This document shows, in pieces, positions 11,179 through 23,400 of a DNA stretch of 64,000 nt. The notes under the pieces are model-generated. The model was not told the DNA's origin. It saw only the letters and a list, made by a program, of their open reading frames with translations, and made no database searches. This stretch comes from Vespula vulgaris (taxonomy: Eukaryota > Arthropoda > Insecta > Hymenoptera > Vespidae), in the NCBI RefSeq assembly GCF_905475345.1, contig NC_066587.1, positions 9,849,070 through 9,913,069 of the forward strand, in the 5' to 3' direction. The translations under genes and the position numbers were made by a program. Position 1 is the stretch's first letter. Each line of letters starts with the position of its first letter.

Positions 11179-12080
11179 CTAGCCTGGGCCCCGGAGTGCC
11201 CGGCCACGCGGGGCAGAACAGCCCGGGCGCCTGAGAGCCCGGACACGCCTGGCCAGGCAAGCACGGGCAACGGAGAGACCGGCTACGCCTTGCCTGGCAA
11301 GCCCGGCTACCGTACGGCCCTGCCACGCCAGTCCACGGCAACCCGGGCCACCAAGAGCCCGGACACGCTTGGCCATGCCAGCCCGTGCCCCGGAGAGCAC
11401 GGCCACGCCTGGGCATGTCAGCCTGCACTCAGGAGAGCCCCGCCACACAGCCCGGGGACCGGAGTGTCCGGCCACAAGGGGCAACGCCAGCCCAGGCCCC
11501 GTCGAGCACGGACACGTCTGGCCAGGCCAGCCCGCGCCTCGGAGAGACCGGCCACGCCGGAACAGATCAGCCCGGGCCACGGAGAGAATGGCCACGCAGG
11601 CCAGGCCAGCCCGGGACCCACACTGCACGGCCACGCCTGGCCAGGCCAGCCTGTTACGCGTAGAGCCCGGCCACGCAGGCCCACGCTAGCACGGGGCCCG
11701 GAGAGCCTGGCCACGCCGGACAACGCCAGGCCGGGCCCCGCAGAATCCGGACAACTCTGGCCAGGTATTCCCGGGCCCCCGCGCGCCTGGACACGCCTGG
11801 CCACGTCAGCCCGCGCCACGGAGAACTCGGCCACGCCGAGCCACGCTAGCCCGGGGCCGGGAGAGCCCGGTCACGCCGGACCACGCCAGACCAGGCCTCG
11901 GAGAGTCCGGCCACGCCGGACAAGGCAAGCCTGGACCTCGGAGATCCCGGCCACGCCGGGCCAGCCCAACCCGGGCCCTGGAGAGACCGGCCTCGTCGGG
12001 CAAAGACAGCCCGGGCCCCCGCGCCCGCGGACACGAATGGCCACGCCAGCCCGGGCACCATAGAGCACGGCCACCCCGCG
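10815..12080. repeat. Duplicated ~170-bp block in the 40-bp array, 1095 bp apart
   Basis: The block at about 10815-10985 recurs at about 11910-12080 with a constant offset of 1095 bases. Markers are CCGGACAAGGCAAGCCTGG (10821 and 11916) and GGACACGAATGGCCACGCC (10934 and 12029). Both copies carry the odd CCCGCGCCCGCGG interruption between units. The sequence between the copies is ordinary 40-bp array. Confidence 0.8.
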
Positions 12081-12820
12081 CCAAGCCAGCCCAGGCCGCG
12101 GAGAGCCCGGCCACGCCTGGCCAGGGCAGACAGGCCCACGGAGAGGCGGGCACGCAGGGCCACGCTAGCCCGCAGGACGGAGTGCCTCGCCACGGCGGAC
12201 AACTCCAGGCCGGGCCCCACAGAATCCGAACACTTCTGGCCAGGCATTCCTGGGACCCGGAGAGCCCGCCCACGTCGTGCAACGACAGCCCGGGCCCCGG
12301 ATAGCACCGCCACGCCAGGCCGAGCCGTGGACAGCCCGGCCACGCCTGGCCACATCAGCCAGGGCACCGGAGAATCCGGACACGTCTGTCCAGGCCATCC
12401 CGGGAACCAGAGAACCCGGCCAAGACGGGCCAAGGCAGCCCAGGCACCAGGGAGCTCGGCCTAGACTGCCCGGGCCGCGGGGAGGTTGGCCACGCCGGGC
12501 CAAGCCAGTCCTGAGCCCGTAGAGCTCGGCCACGTCTGGCCAGGCCATCCCGGGCCACGGAGTTCCTGGCCAAGACGGGTCACGACAGCCCGCGACCCGG
12601 GGAGCCCGGCCAAGCCAATCCGTGAGCCGGAGAGTCCGGCCAAGCCCTTCCACGCCAGTCCGGGCTGCGGAGAGCCCGACAACGTCTGTCTTGGCCGCGG
12701 AGAGGCCGGCCACGACGTGCCACGCTTGCCCGGAACCCGGAGAGCCCGGGCCCCAGAAACCTCGGCCACGCCGGGCCAGGCCAAACCGGGCACCGGAGAG
12801 CCCGGCCACGCAGGGCCAGT

Positions 12821-12850
12821 CCAGCCCAGGCCCCGACGATCCTGGCCACG
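12821..12850. repeat. Isolated 30-bp unit inside the 40-bp array
   Basis: The word CCAGCCCAGG at 12821 is followed by CCAGCCCGGG at 12851, a spacing of 30 and not 40. The unit has only one CCTGGCCACG block where its neighbours have two tandem 10-base blocks. Confidence 0.8.
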
Positions 12851-13170
12851 CCAGCCCGGGCCCCGCAGAGCCCGGACAAGCCGGGCCACGCCAGCACAGG
12901 GCCCGGAGAGCACGGTCACGCCGGACCAGGCAAGCCTGGGACTCGGAGATCCCGGCCACGCCGCGTCACGCCAGCCCGGGCCGCGGAGAGCCCGGCCACT
13001 CCTGGCCAGGCAAGCCCGTGCCACGGAGAGTCCGGCCACGCCGGGCCGCGCCAACACGGACCACGGAGAGCCCGGCCACGACGGGTCCCCTCAGCGGGTG
13101 CCCCGGAGAGCCCGGCCACATTGGGCAGTGCCAGCGCGGGTCTCCGAGAGCCTGGCCACGGCGGGTAACG

Positions 13171-13200
13171 CAAGCGCGGGCCCCGGAGTGCCTGGCCACG
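13171..13200. repeat. Isolated 30-bp unit inside the 40-bp array
   Basis: AGCGCGGG words start at 13173 and 13203, a spacing of 30. The unit ends in a single CCTGGCCACG block and runs directly into the next CCAGCGCGGG. It is a 40-bp unit without the second 10-base block and foreshadows the 30-bp array that takes over 300 bases later. Confidence 0.85.
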
Positions 13201-13320
13201 CCAGCGCGGGCCCCGGAGACTTCGGCCAGGGCGGGCCACGCAAGCGCGTGCTCCGGAGAGCCCGAACACGCCAGGGCAACGCCAGCCCGGCCCCGGAGAG
13301 ACCGGCCACGACGGGTCGCG

Positions 13321-13380
13321 TCAGCGGGGGCCACGGAGAGCCCGGCCACGCCGGGCCACGCCGGGCCACGCCGGCCCACG
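13321..13380. repeat. 60-bp unit with four tandem 10-bp blocks
   Basis: After TCAGCGGGGGCCACGGAGAG come four consecutive 10-base blocks at 13341, 13351, 13361 and 13371: CCGGCCACG with one leading C, CCGGGCCACG twice, then CCGGCCCACG. Standard 40-bp units have two such blocks and 30-bp units have one. This is direct evidence that the 10-base block changes copy number in whole steps. Confidence 0.85.
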
Positions 13381-13500
13381 CCAGAGCGGGCCCCGGAGTG
13401 AACCGCCACACCGGGCCACGGCAGCGCGGGTCACGGAGAGCCCGGCCACGCCGGGCCACTCCAGCCCGGGCCACGGAGAACCCGGTCACGCCGGGCCACG

Positions 13501-16330
13501 ACAGCGCGGGCCACGGATAGCCTGTCCACGCCAGCGCGGGCCGCGGTTAGCCCGCACACGCCAGCGCGGGCCGCGGTGAGCCCGCACACGCCAGCGCGGC
13601 CCGCGGAGAGCCCGAAAAACGACAGCGCGGGAAGCGGTGAGCCCGCACACGCCAGCGCGGAGCACGGTGAGACAGACTACGCCAGCATGGGCAGCAGTGA
13701 GCCCGCACGGGCAAGCGCGAGCCGCTGTGAGCCCGAAAAACGCCAGCGCGTACCCCGGTGAGCCCGAAAAACTCCAGCGCGGGCCGCGGTGGTCCCTCAA
13801 ACCCCAGCGCCGGCCGCGGTGAGCCCAAAAAATTCCAGCGTGGGCCGCCGTGAGCCCGCACACGCTAGCGCGGGCCGTGGTAAGCCCGCACACGCCAGCG
13901 CGCGCCGCGGTAATCCCTCACACCACAGAGCGGCCGCGGTGAGCGCGCACACGCCAGCGCTGGCCGCGGTGAGCCCGAAAAACGTCAGCGCGGGGCGCGG
14001 AAAGCCCGCACACAACAGCGCGGGCCGCGGTGAGTCCGCAAACGCCAGCGCGGGCCGAAGTGAGCCCGCAAATACCAGCGCGGGCAGCGGAGAGACCGCA
14101 CACGCAAATGCGGGCCGCGGTGAGCCCGCACACGCTAACGCGGGCCGTGGTAAGCCCGCACACGCCATCGCGGACCGCGGTGATCCCTCACACCCCAGAG
14201 TGGGCCGCGGCGAGCCGGCACACGCCAGTGCGGGCCGCGGTGAGCCCGCGCACGCCAGCGAGGGACGCGGTGAGCCCGCACACGCCAGCGCGCGACGCAG
14301 TAATCCCTCACACCACAGCGCGGCCGCGGTGAGCGCGCACACGCCAGCGCGGGCAGCGGTGAGCCCGAAAAACGTCAGCGCGGGGCGCGGTAAGCCCGCA
14401 CACAACAGCGCGGGCCGCGGTGAGCCCGCAAACGCCAGCGCGGGCCGAAGTGAGCCCGCAAACACCAGCGGGGGCCGCGGAGAAACCGAGCACGCAAGCG
14501 CAGACCGCGGTACGCCCGATCACGTCAGCGCGAGCCGCGGTGAGCCCGCACACACCAGCGCGGGCCGCGGTGAGCCCGCACACGCCTGCACGGGACGCGG
14601 TGAGCCCGCAAACGCCAGCGCGGGCTGCGGTGAGACTGCACACTCCAGCATGGGCCGCGGTGATCCCTCACACCCCAGCGCCGGCCGCGGTGAGCCCGAA
14701 AAACTCCAGCGCGGGCCGCGGTGAGCCCGCACACGCTGGCGCGGACCGCGGTTAGCCCGCACACACCAGCGCGAGCCGCGGTGATCCATCACACCACAGC
14801 GCGGGCCGCGGCGAGCCCGCACACGCCAGCGCGGGACGCGGTGATCCATCACACCCCAGCGCGGGCCGCGGTGAGCCCGCACACAACATCTCGCGCCGCG
14901 GTGAGCCCGCACACGCCAGCACGGATCGCGGAGGTCCCTCCCACCCCAGCGCGGGCCACGGCGAGCCCGCACACGCCAGGGCGGGCCGCGGTGAGCCCGC
15001 GCACGCCAGCGCGAGCCGCGGTGAGCCCGCACACGCCAGCAGAGACCGCGGCGAGCCCGCAAACTACAGCGCGGGCCGCGGTGAGCCCGGACACGCCAGC
15101 GCGGGCCGCAGTGAGCTCGAAAATCGCGAGCGTGGGTCGCGGCAAGCCCGCACACGCCAGCGCGGGCTGCGGTGAGCCCGCACTCGCCAGTGCGGGTCGC
15201 GGAGGTCCCTCCCACCCCACCGCGGGCCACGGCGAGCCCGCACACGCCAGGGCGGGCCACGGTGAGCCCGCGCACGCTAGAGCGAGCCGCGATGAGTCCG
15301 CACACGCCAGCGCGGACCGCGGCGAGCCCGCAAACCACTGCGCGGGCCGCGATGATCCTTCACACCCCAGCGCGGGCCGCGGGGAGCCCGCAAACCACAG
15401 CGCTGGCCGCGGCGAGACCGCACACCCCAGCGCGGGCTGCGGTGAGTCCGTACACGCCAGCGCGGGACGCGGTGAGCCCGCACACGCCAGCGCGGGCCGC
15501 AGTGAGCTCGAAAATCGCGAGCGTGGGCCGCGGCGAGCCCGCACACGCTAGCGCGGGCTGCGGTGAGCCCGCACGGAACAGCTGGGGCCGCGGTGAGCAC
15601 GAAAAACTCCAGCGCGGTCCACGGTGATCCCTCACTCCCCAACGTGGGCCGCGGTGAGCCCGCACACGCCAGCGCGAGACGCGGTGATCCCGCACACGCC
15701 AGCGCTGACCGCGGCGAGCCCGCAAACCACAGCGCGGGCCGTCGTGAGCCCGCACACGCCAGCGCGAGCCGCTGTGAACCCTCACACCCCGGCGCGGGCT
15801 ACGGCGAGGCCGCACACGCCAGGGTGGGCCGCGGTTAGCCCGCACACACCAGCGCGTGCCGCGGGGAGCCCGCACACGCCAGCGCGGCCCGCGGTGAGCC
15901 CGCGCACAGCAGCGCGGTCCGCGGATAGCCCGCAAACCACATCGCGGGCCGCCGTGAGCCCGCACACGCCAGCGCGAGCCGCGGTGATCCCTCACACTAC
16001 GGCGCGGGCCACGGCGAACCCGCAAACACCGGCGCGTGCCGCAGCAAGCCCGCAAATCCCAGCGCGGGCCGGGAGAGCCCGCACACGCTAGCGCGAGCCG
16101 CGGTGAGCCCGCACACGCCAGCGCAGACCGCGGATAGCTCACACACGCCAGCGCGGGCCGCGGTGAGCCCGCACACTCCAGCGCGAGCCGTGGTGATCCC
16201 TCACACCCCGGCGCGGGCCGCGGCGAGCCCGCAAACCACAGCGCTGGCCGCGGAGAGCCCGCATACGCCAGCGCGAGTCGCGGAGAGCCCGCACACGCGA
16301 GCGTGGGCCGCAGCGAGCCCGCACACGCCA
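13501..16330. repeat. GC-rich 30-bp array, zone I (GAGCCCG monomers)
   Basis: The array is nearly perfectly periodic at 30 bases. The monomer is CCAGCGCGGGCCGCGG followed by TGAGCCCGCACACG, with 13501-13530 as the first 30-base unit and 13531 onward in steady phase. A second monomer type reads CCCGAAAAACG where the first reads CCCGCACACG and is one base longer (31). GCCCGC and GCGGGC alternate along the array and are complementary. A 29-base variant with GCGCGGCCGCGG creates a GCGGCCGC word. GAGCTCG monomers, typical of later zones, are rare here (first near 15116). Long open frames on both strands are periodic artefacts. Confidence 0.92.
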
Positions 16331-16950
16331 GCGCAGGCCGCGGTGAGCAGGCACACGCCAGCGCGGGACGAGGATAGCCCGCACACACCAGCGCGGGCCG
16401 CGGTGAGCTCGAAAAACGCCAGCGCGGACCGCGGTTGGACCGCACACCCCAGCGCGGGACGTGGTGAGCCCGCACACGCAAGCGCGGTCTTCGGTGAGTT
16501 CGCACACGCCAGCGCGGGTCTCGGTGATCCCTCACACGCCAACGCGGGCCGCGGTGAGCCCGCATACGCAAGCGCGGCCGCGGATAGCCCTCACACGCCA
16601 GTGCGGGAAGCGGTGAGCTCGCACACGCCAGCGCGGGCCGTGGTGAGCTCGCACACACCAGCGCAGGCCGCGGTGAGCAGGCACACGCCAGCGCGGGACG
16701 AGGATAGCCCGCACACACCAGCGCGGGCCGCGGTGAGCTCGAAAAACGCCAGCGCGGACCGCGGTTGGACCGCACACCCCAGCGCGGGACGTGGTGAGCC
16801 CGCACACGCAAGCGCGGGCTTCGGTGAGTTCGCACACGCCAGCGCGGGTCTCGATGATCCCTCACACGCCAGCGCGGACCGCGGTGAGCCCGCATACGCA
16901 AGCCCGGCCGCGGATAGCCCTCACACGCCAGCGCGGGCTGCGGTGAGCCC
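16331..16950. repeat. 330-bp tandem duplication in zone II
   Basis: 16331-16620 is repeated at 16661-16950 with a constant offset of 330 bases. Markers are GCGCAGGCCGCGGTGAGCAG (16331 and 16661) and GCGGTTGGACCGCACACCCC (about 16431 and 16761). One 31-base and one 29-base monomer cancel, so the total equals eleven 30-base units. Confidence 0.85.
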
Positions 16951-17389
16951 GCACACACCAGCTCGGGCCGCGGTGAGCTCGAAAATCGCTAGCGTGGGCC
17001 GCGGCGAGTCCGCACACGCCAGCGCGGGATGCGGTGAGCCCGCACACAACAGCGCGGGCCGCGGTGAGCCCGAAAAACTCCAGCGCGGGCCGCGGTGATC
17101 CCTCACACCCCAGCGCCGGCCGCGGCGAGCGCGCAAACCATAGCGCGGGCCGCGGTGAGCCCGCACACGCCAGCGCGAGCCGCGGTGTTCCCTCACACCC
17201 CAGCGCGGGCCGCGGCGAGCCCGCACACGCCAGCGCGGGCCGCGGTGAGTCCGCACACGCTAGCGCGGGCCGCGGTGAGCTCGAAAATCGCGAGCGCGGA
17301 TCGCGGTTAGCACGCACACACCAGCGCGCGCCGTGGTGAGCTCGAAAGTCGCGAGTGTGGGCTGCGGTGAGCCCGCACACACCAGCGCG

Positions 17390-17930
17390 GGGCCGCGGTG
17401 AGCCCGCACGGGACAGGGAGAGACGCGGTGATCCCGAAAAACGCCAGCGCGGGCCGCGGTCAGTTTGAAAAACGCCAGCGCGGACCGCGCTTAGACCGCA
17501 AACCCCAGCGCTGGCCCTGGCGAGCCCGCACGCGCCAGCGCGTGCCGCGGTGAGCCCGCAAGCGCCTGCGCGGGCCGCGGATATCCCGCACACACGGGCG
17601 CGGGCCGCTGTGATCCCCGAAAAACGACAGCGCGGGTCGCGATGAGCACGCACACACAAGCGCGGGCCGCAGTGAGCCCGCACACGCCAGCGAGGGCCGC
17701 GGATAGCCCGCACACACCAGCGCCAGCCGCGGTGAGCTCGAAAAACGCCAGCGCGGACCGCGGTTGGACCTCACATTCCAGCGCGGGACTCGGTGAGCCC
17801 GCACACCCAAGCGCGGGCTGCAGTGAGCACGTACACGCCAGCGCGGGTCTCGGTGATCCCTCACATACCAGCGCGGGCCGTGGCGAGCCCGCACACTCAA
17901 GCGCGGCCGCGGATAGCCCGCACACGGCAG
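17390..17930. repeat. ~540-bp block, copy 1 of a pair 10.5 kb apart
   Basis: This block starts near the unusual word CACGGGACAGGGAGAGACGC (17407). It includes GGTCAGTTTGAAAAACGCC and ends after AAGCGCGGCCGCGGATAGCC (17898). It recurs at 27864-28404 with a constant offset of 10474 over its whole length. The sequence on either side does not match at this offset, so a discrete block moved or was copied. Confidence 0.85.
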
Positions 17931-18138
17931 CGCGGGACGCGGTGAGCCCGCAAACGCAAGCGAAGCTGCTGTGAGCTCGCACACGCCAGCGCGGGTCTCG
18001 GTGATCCCTCACACCCCAGCACGGGCCGTGGAGAGGCCTTACGCGCCAGCGCGGGCCGCGGTGAGCTCGAAAAACGCCAGCGCGGACCGCGGTTGGAACG
18101 AACACCGCAGCGCGGGACGTGGTGAGCCCGCACACGCC

Positions 18139-18858
18139 AGCGCGGGTCTCGGTGATCCCTCAAACCACAGCGCGGGCCGTGGTGAGCCCGCACACACCAG
18201 CGCGGGCCGCGGTGAGCATGTACACGCAAGCGCGGGCCGCGGATAACCACAATACACCAGCGCGGGCCGCGGTGAGCTCGCACACGCGAGCGCGGGATGC
18301 GGTGAGCTCGTACACAGGAGCGCGGGCCGCGGTGAGCATGTACACGCAAGCGCGGGCCGCGGATAGCCCGCACACGCGAGCGCGGTTCTCGGTGATCCCT
18401 CAAACCACAGCGCGGGCCGTGGTGAGCCCGCACACACCAGCGCGGGCCGCGGTGAGCATGTACACGCAAGCGCGGGCCGCGGATAACCACAATACACCAG
18501 TGCGGGCCGCGATGAGCACGCACACACAAGCGCGGGCCGCAGTGAGCCCGCACACGGCAGCGCAGGCCGCGGTGAGCCCGCACACGCAAGCGCGGGCTGC
18601 TGTGAGCTCGCACACGCCAGCGCGGGTCTCGGTGATCCCTCACACCACAGCGCGGGCCGTGGTGAGCCCGCACACACCAGCGCGGGCCGCGGTGAGCATG
18701 TACACGCAAGCGCGGGCCGCGGATAACCACAATACACCAGCGCGGGCCGCGATGAGCACGCACACACAAGCGCGGGCCGCAGTGAGCCCGCACACGCCAG
18801 CGCGGGCCGCGGATAGCCCGCACACACAAGCGCGAGCCGCGGTGAGCTCGAAAAACGC
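18139..18858. repeat. 240-bp higher-order repeat, three copies
   Basis: Units start at 18139, 18379 and 18619, each of exactly eight 30-base monomers. Each contains in order a GGTGATCCCTCA monomer, an ACACACC monomer, GAGCATGTACACGC, and (in copies 1-3, with substitutions) GGATAACCACAATACACC. The GAGCATG word is exactly 240 bases apart between copies. Similar monomer strings recur near 23347 and 23707, there spaced 360 bases. Confidence 0.88.
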
Positions 18859-19430
18859 CAGCGCGGACAGCGGTTGGACCTCACATTCCAGCGCGGGACT
18901 CGGTGAGCCCGCACACGCAAGCGCGGGCTGCAGTGATCTCGCACACGCCAGCGCGGGTCTCGGTGAGTCCACACACGCCATCGCGGGCCGCAGTGATCTC
19001 GCACACGCAGGCGCGGGCCGCGCATAGCCCGCACACGCCAGCGCGGGCCATGGTGAGCCCGCACACGCAAGCGCGGTCCGCGGTGAGCGCGCCCATGAAA
19101 GCGCGGGTCGCGGTGATCCCTCACACACCAGCGCGGGCCGCGGTGAGCATGTACACGCAAGCGCGGGCCGCGGATAACCACAATACACCAGCGCAGGCCG
19201 CGGTGAGCTCGCACACGCGAGCGCGGGATGCGGTGATCCCGCACACGCAAGCGCGGGCCGCGGTCAGCGCGCACACGACAGCGCGGGTCGCGGTGATCCC
19301 TGACACACCAGCGCGGGCCGCGGTGAGCATGTACATGCAAGCGCGGGCCGCGGATAATCACAATACACCAGCGCGGGCCGCGATGAGCTCTAGAAACGCG
19401 AGCACGGACCACGGTTGGATCGCACACCCC
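18600..19430. repeat. ~0.8-kb block, copy 1 of a pair 5.09 kb apart
   Basis: This block matches 23690-24450 with a constant offset of 5091 from about 18610 to 19260 (for example GAGCATGTACACGC at 19145 and 24236). Beyond that, copy 2 lacks about 90 bases, three monomers. It carries the monomer CATTCCAGCGCGGGACTCGG and the GCGCATAGCCCGCACACGCC word. Confidence 0.82.
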
Positions 19431-20499
19431 AGCGCAGGACGCGTTGAGCCCGCACACACCAGCGCGGGCCGCGGTGAGCTCGAAAAACGCCAGCGCGGAC
19501 GCGGTGATCCCGCACACGCCATCGCGGACCGCTGTGAGCTCGAAAAATGCCAGCGCGGGCCGCGGTGAACTCGAAAAACGCCAGCGCGGGCCGCGGTGAA
19601 CTCGAAAAACGCCAGCGCGGGACGCGGTGAGTTCTAAAATCGCAAGCGCGGGCTGCGGTGAGCCCGCGCTCGTAAGCGAGGGCTCAGCGCGAGCCCCGGT
19701 GAGCTCGCACACGCCAGCGAGGGCCGCGGTGAGCCCTTAAACGCAAGGGCGGGACGCGGTGAGCCCGCACACGCCAGCGCGGGTCGCGGTGAGCCCGCAA
19801 ACGCAAGGGCTGGCCGCGGTTAGCCCGCACACGCCAGCGCGGGCCGCGGTGAGCTCGAAAAACCCCAGCGCGGGCCGCGGTGAGCCCGCGCACGCGAGCG
19901 CGAGCCGCGGTGGGTTCGCACACGCCAGCGAGGGCCGCGGTGAGCCCGCAAACGCAAGGGCGGGCCGCAGTGAGCCCGCACACGCAAGCGCGGGCGGTGG
20001 TGAGTTCGAAATCGCCGGCGCGGGCCGGGGTGAGCTCGAAAAACGCCGGTGCGGGCCACGGTGAGCGCGCACACGCAAGCGCGGGCCGCCGTGAGCCCGG
20101 ACACGCAAGCGCGGGCCGCGGCGATGTCGCACACCCCAGCGCGGGCCGTGGCGAGCCCCGCACGCGCCAGCGCGGGCCGCGGTGAGCCCGCACACACGAC
20201 AGCGGACCGCGGTGAGCCCGCATACGACAGTCCGGGCCGCGGATAGCCCGCACAAACCAGCGCGGGCCGCGGTGAGCCCGCACTCGCCAGCGCGGGCCGC
20301 GCATAGCCACAATACACCAGCGCGGGCCGCGGTGAGCCCGCAAACGCAAGCGCGGGCCGCGGTAAGCCCGCACACGCCAGCGCGCGTCGCGGTTATCCCT
20401 CATACTTCAGCGCGGGCCGCGGGGAGCCCGCACACGCGAGCGCGGGATGCGGTGAGCTCGCACACATGAGCGCGGGCCACGGTGAGCTCGCACACAACA

Positions 20500-23400
20500 G
20501 CGCGGGGCGCGTTGTGACTGCACACACCCGCGCGGGCCGCGGTGAGCACGCAAACGCGAGCGCGGTATGCGGTGAGCTCGCACACACGAGCGCGGGCCGC
20601 GGTGAGCTCGCACACACCAGCGCGGGGCGCGTTGTGACTGCACACACCCGCGCGGGGCGCGTTTTGACTGCACACACCCGCGCGGGGCGCGTTTTGACTG
20701 CACACACCCGCGCGGGCCGCGGGGAGCTCGGACACGCCAGCGCAGGACGCGGTGTGCTCTAAAATCGCCTGCGCGGACCGCGGTTGGACCGCACACTCCA
20801 GCGCGGGACGTGGTGAGCCCGCACACGCAAGCGCGGGCTTCGGTGAGTTCGCACACGCCAGCGCGGGTCTCGGTGATCCCTCACACGCCAGCGCGGGCCG
20901 CGGTGAGCCCGCATACGCAAGCGCGGCTGCGGATAGCCCTCACACGCCAGCGCGGGACGCGGTGAGCTCGCACAAGCCAGCGCGGGCCGTGGTGAGCTCG
21001 CACACACCAGCGCAGGCCGCCTTGAGCCCGGACACGCAAGCGCGGGCCGCGGCGATGTCGCACACCCCAGCGCGGGCCGTGGCGAGCCCGCACACACCAG
21101 CGCGGGGCGCGTTGTGACTGCACACACCCGCGCGGGCCGCGGTGAGCCCGCAAACCCGAGCACGGTATGCGGTGAGCTCGCACACACGAGGGCGGGCCGC
21201 GGTGAGCTCGCACACACCAGCGCGGGGCGCGTTGTGACTGCACACACCCGCGCGGGGCGCGTTGTGACTGCACACACCCGCGCGGGCCGCGGGGAGCTCG
21301 GACACGCCAGCGCAGGACGCGGTGTGTTCTAAAATCGCCTGCGCGGACCGCGGTTGGACCGCACACCCCAGCGCGGGACGTGGTGAGCCCGCACACGCAA
21401 GCGCGGGCTTCGGTGAGTTCGCACACGCCAGCGCGGGTCTCGGTGATCCCTCACACGCCAGCGCGGGCCGCGGTGAGCCCGCATACGCAAGCGCGGCCGC
21501 GGAAAGCCCTCACACGCCAGCGCGGGACGCGGTGAGCTCGCACACGCCAGCGCGGGCCGTGGTGAGCTCGCACACACCAGCGCAGGCCGCGGTGAGCACG
21601 CACACGCCAGCGCGGGACGAGGATAGCCCGCACACACCAGCGCGGGCCGCGGTGAGCTCGAAAAACGCCAGCGCGGACCGCGGTTGGACCGCACACCCCA
21701 GCGCGGGACGTGGTGAGCCCGCACACGGAAGTGCGGGCTTCGGTGAGTTCGCACACGCCAGCGCGGGTCTCGGTGATCCCTCACACGCCAGCGCGGGCCG
21801 CGGTGAGCCCGCATACGCAAGCCCGGCCGCGGATAGCCCTCACACGGCAGCGCGGGACGCGGTGAGCCCGAACACGCCAGCGCGGGTCTCTGTGATCCCT
21901 CACACCACAGCGCGGGCCGCGGGGAGCCCGCACACGCGAGCGCGGGATGCGGTGAGCTCGCACACATGAGCGCGGGCCACTGTGAGCTCGCACACAACAG
22001 CGCGGGGCGCGTTGTGACTGCACACACCCGCGCGGGCCGCGGTGAGCCCGCAAACGCGAGCGCGGTATGCGGTGAGCTCGCACACACGAGCGCGGGCCGC
22101 GGTGAGCTCGCACACACCAGCGCGGGGCGCGTTGTGACTGCACACACCCGCGCGGGGCGCGTTGTGACTGCACACACCCGCGCGGGCCGCGGGGAGCTCG
22201 GACACGCCAGCGCGGGCCGTGCAAAGACACAATACACCAGCGCGGGCCGCGGTGAGCTCGGACACGAGAGTGCGGGATGCGGTGTGCTCGCACACACGAG
22301 CGCGGACCACGGTGAGCTCGCACACACCAGCGAGGGCCGCGGTGAGCCCGCAAACGCAAGAGCGGGCCGCGGTAAGCCCGCACACGCCAGCGCGGGTCGC
22401 GGTGATCCCTCACACTTCAGCGCAGGCCGCGGGGAGCCCGCACACACGAGCGCGGGATGCGGTGAGCTCCGACACACGAGCGCGGGCCACGGTGAGCTCG
22501 CACACACCAGCGCGGGGCGCGTTGTGACTGCACACACCCACGCGGGCCGCGGTGATCCCGCAAACGCGAGCACGGTATGCGGTGAGCTCGCACACACGAG
22601 GGCGGGCCGCGGTGAGATCGCACACACCTGCGCGGGGCGCGTTGTGACTGCACACACCCGCGCGGGGCGCGTTGTGACTGCACACACCCGCGCGGGCCGC
22701 GGGGAGCTCGGACACGCCAGCGCAGGACGCGGTGTGCTCTAAAATCGCCTGCGCGGACCGCGGTTGGACCGCACACCCCAGCGCGGGACGTGGTGAGCCC
22801 GCACACGCAAGCGCGGGCTTCGGTGAGTTCGCACACGCCAGCGCGGGTCTCGGTGATCCCTCACACGCCAGCGCGGGCCGCGGTGAGCCCGCATACGCAA
22901 GCGCGGCCGCGGATAGCCCTCACACGCCAGCGCGGGACGCGGTGAGCTCGCACACGCCAGCGCGGGCCGTGGTGAGCTCGCACTCACCAGCGCAGGCCGC
23001 GGTGAGCACGCACACGCCAGCGCGGGACGAGGATAGCCCGCACACACCAGCGCGGGCCGCGGTGAGCTCGAAAAACGCCAGCGCGGGCCGCGGTGAGCCC
23101 GCATACGCATGCCCGGCCGCGGATAGCCCTCACACACCAGCGCGGGACGCGGTGAGCCCGAACACGCAAGCGCGGGCTGCTGTGAGCTCGCACACGCCAG
23201 CGCGGTCGGCGGTGAGCGCGCACACGCAAGCGCAGGCCGCGGTGAGCTCTAAAATCGCCAGCCCGGGCCGCGGTGAGCCCGCACACGCCAGTGCAGGCCG
23301 CGGTGAGCCCGCACACGCAAGCGCGGGCTGCTGTGAGCTCGCACACGCCAGCGCGGGTCTCGGTGATCCCTCACACCACAGCGCGGGCCGTGGTGAGCCC

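Larger units (their letters stand above)
10621..13130. repeat. GC-rich 40-bp tandem array, CCAGCCCGGG subfamily
   Basis: This has the same 40-base unit as the preceding array, but the CAACCCGGG word is replaced by CAGCCCGGG, a change that spreads in from about 10450 and is dominant after 10620. Three clear consecutive 40-base units lie within 11055-11174. The region holds internal block duplications listed separately, so it looks more recently homogenised than 5776-10620. Open frames such as 12486-13520 plus and 10452-11270 minus are repeat translations without stop codons. Confidence 0.9.
13131..13500. repeat. 40-bp array, CAGCGCGGG intermediate subfamily
   Basis: The unit is still 40 bases, but CAGCCCGGG has become CAGCGCGGG, the word shared with the 30-bp array. 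Unit length is unstable: 30 bases at 13171-13200, 60 bases at 13321-13380, and 40 bases at 13421-13500. The part around GGAGAGCCCGG still has the 40-bp form, not the GGTGAGCCCGC form of the 30-bp array. This is the sequence intermediate between the two families. Confidence 0.85.

Noticed and set aside
5776..13500. G-quadruplex-forming region on the minus strand of the 40-bp array
   Set aside because: GGG runs occur, but four runs with short loops are not regularly present. Gaps between successive groups are too long for a canonical call.
5449..13520. Pro/Arg/Gly-rich open frames in the 40-bp array, up to 344 codons
   Set aside because: 40 is not a multiple of three, so each unit is read in a new frame. 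The frames survive only because the unit lacks stops. No conserved residues or signal peptide are seen.
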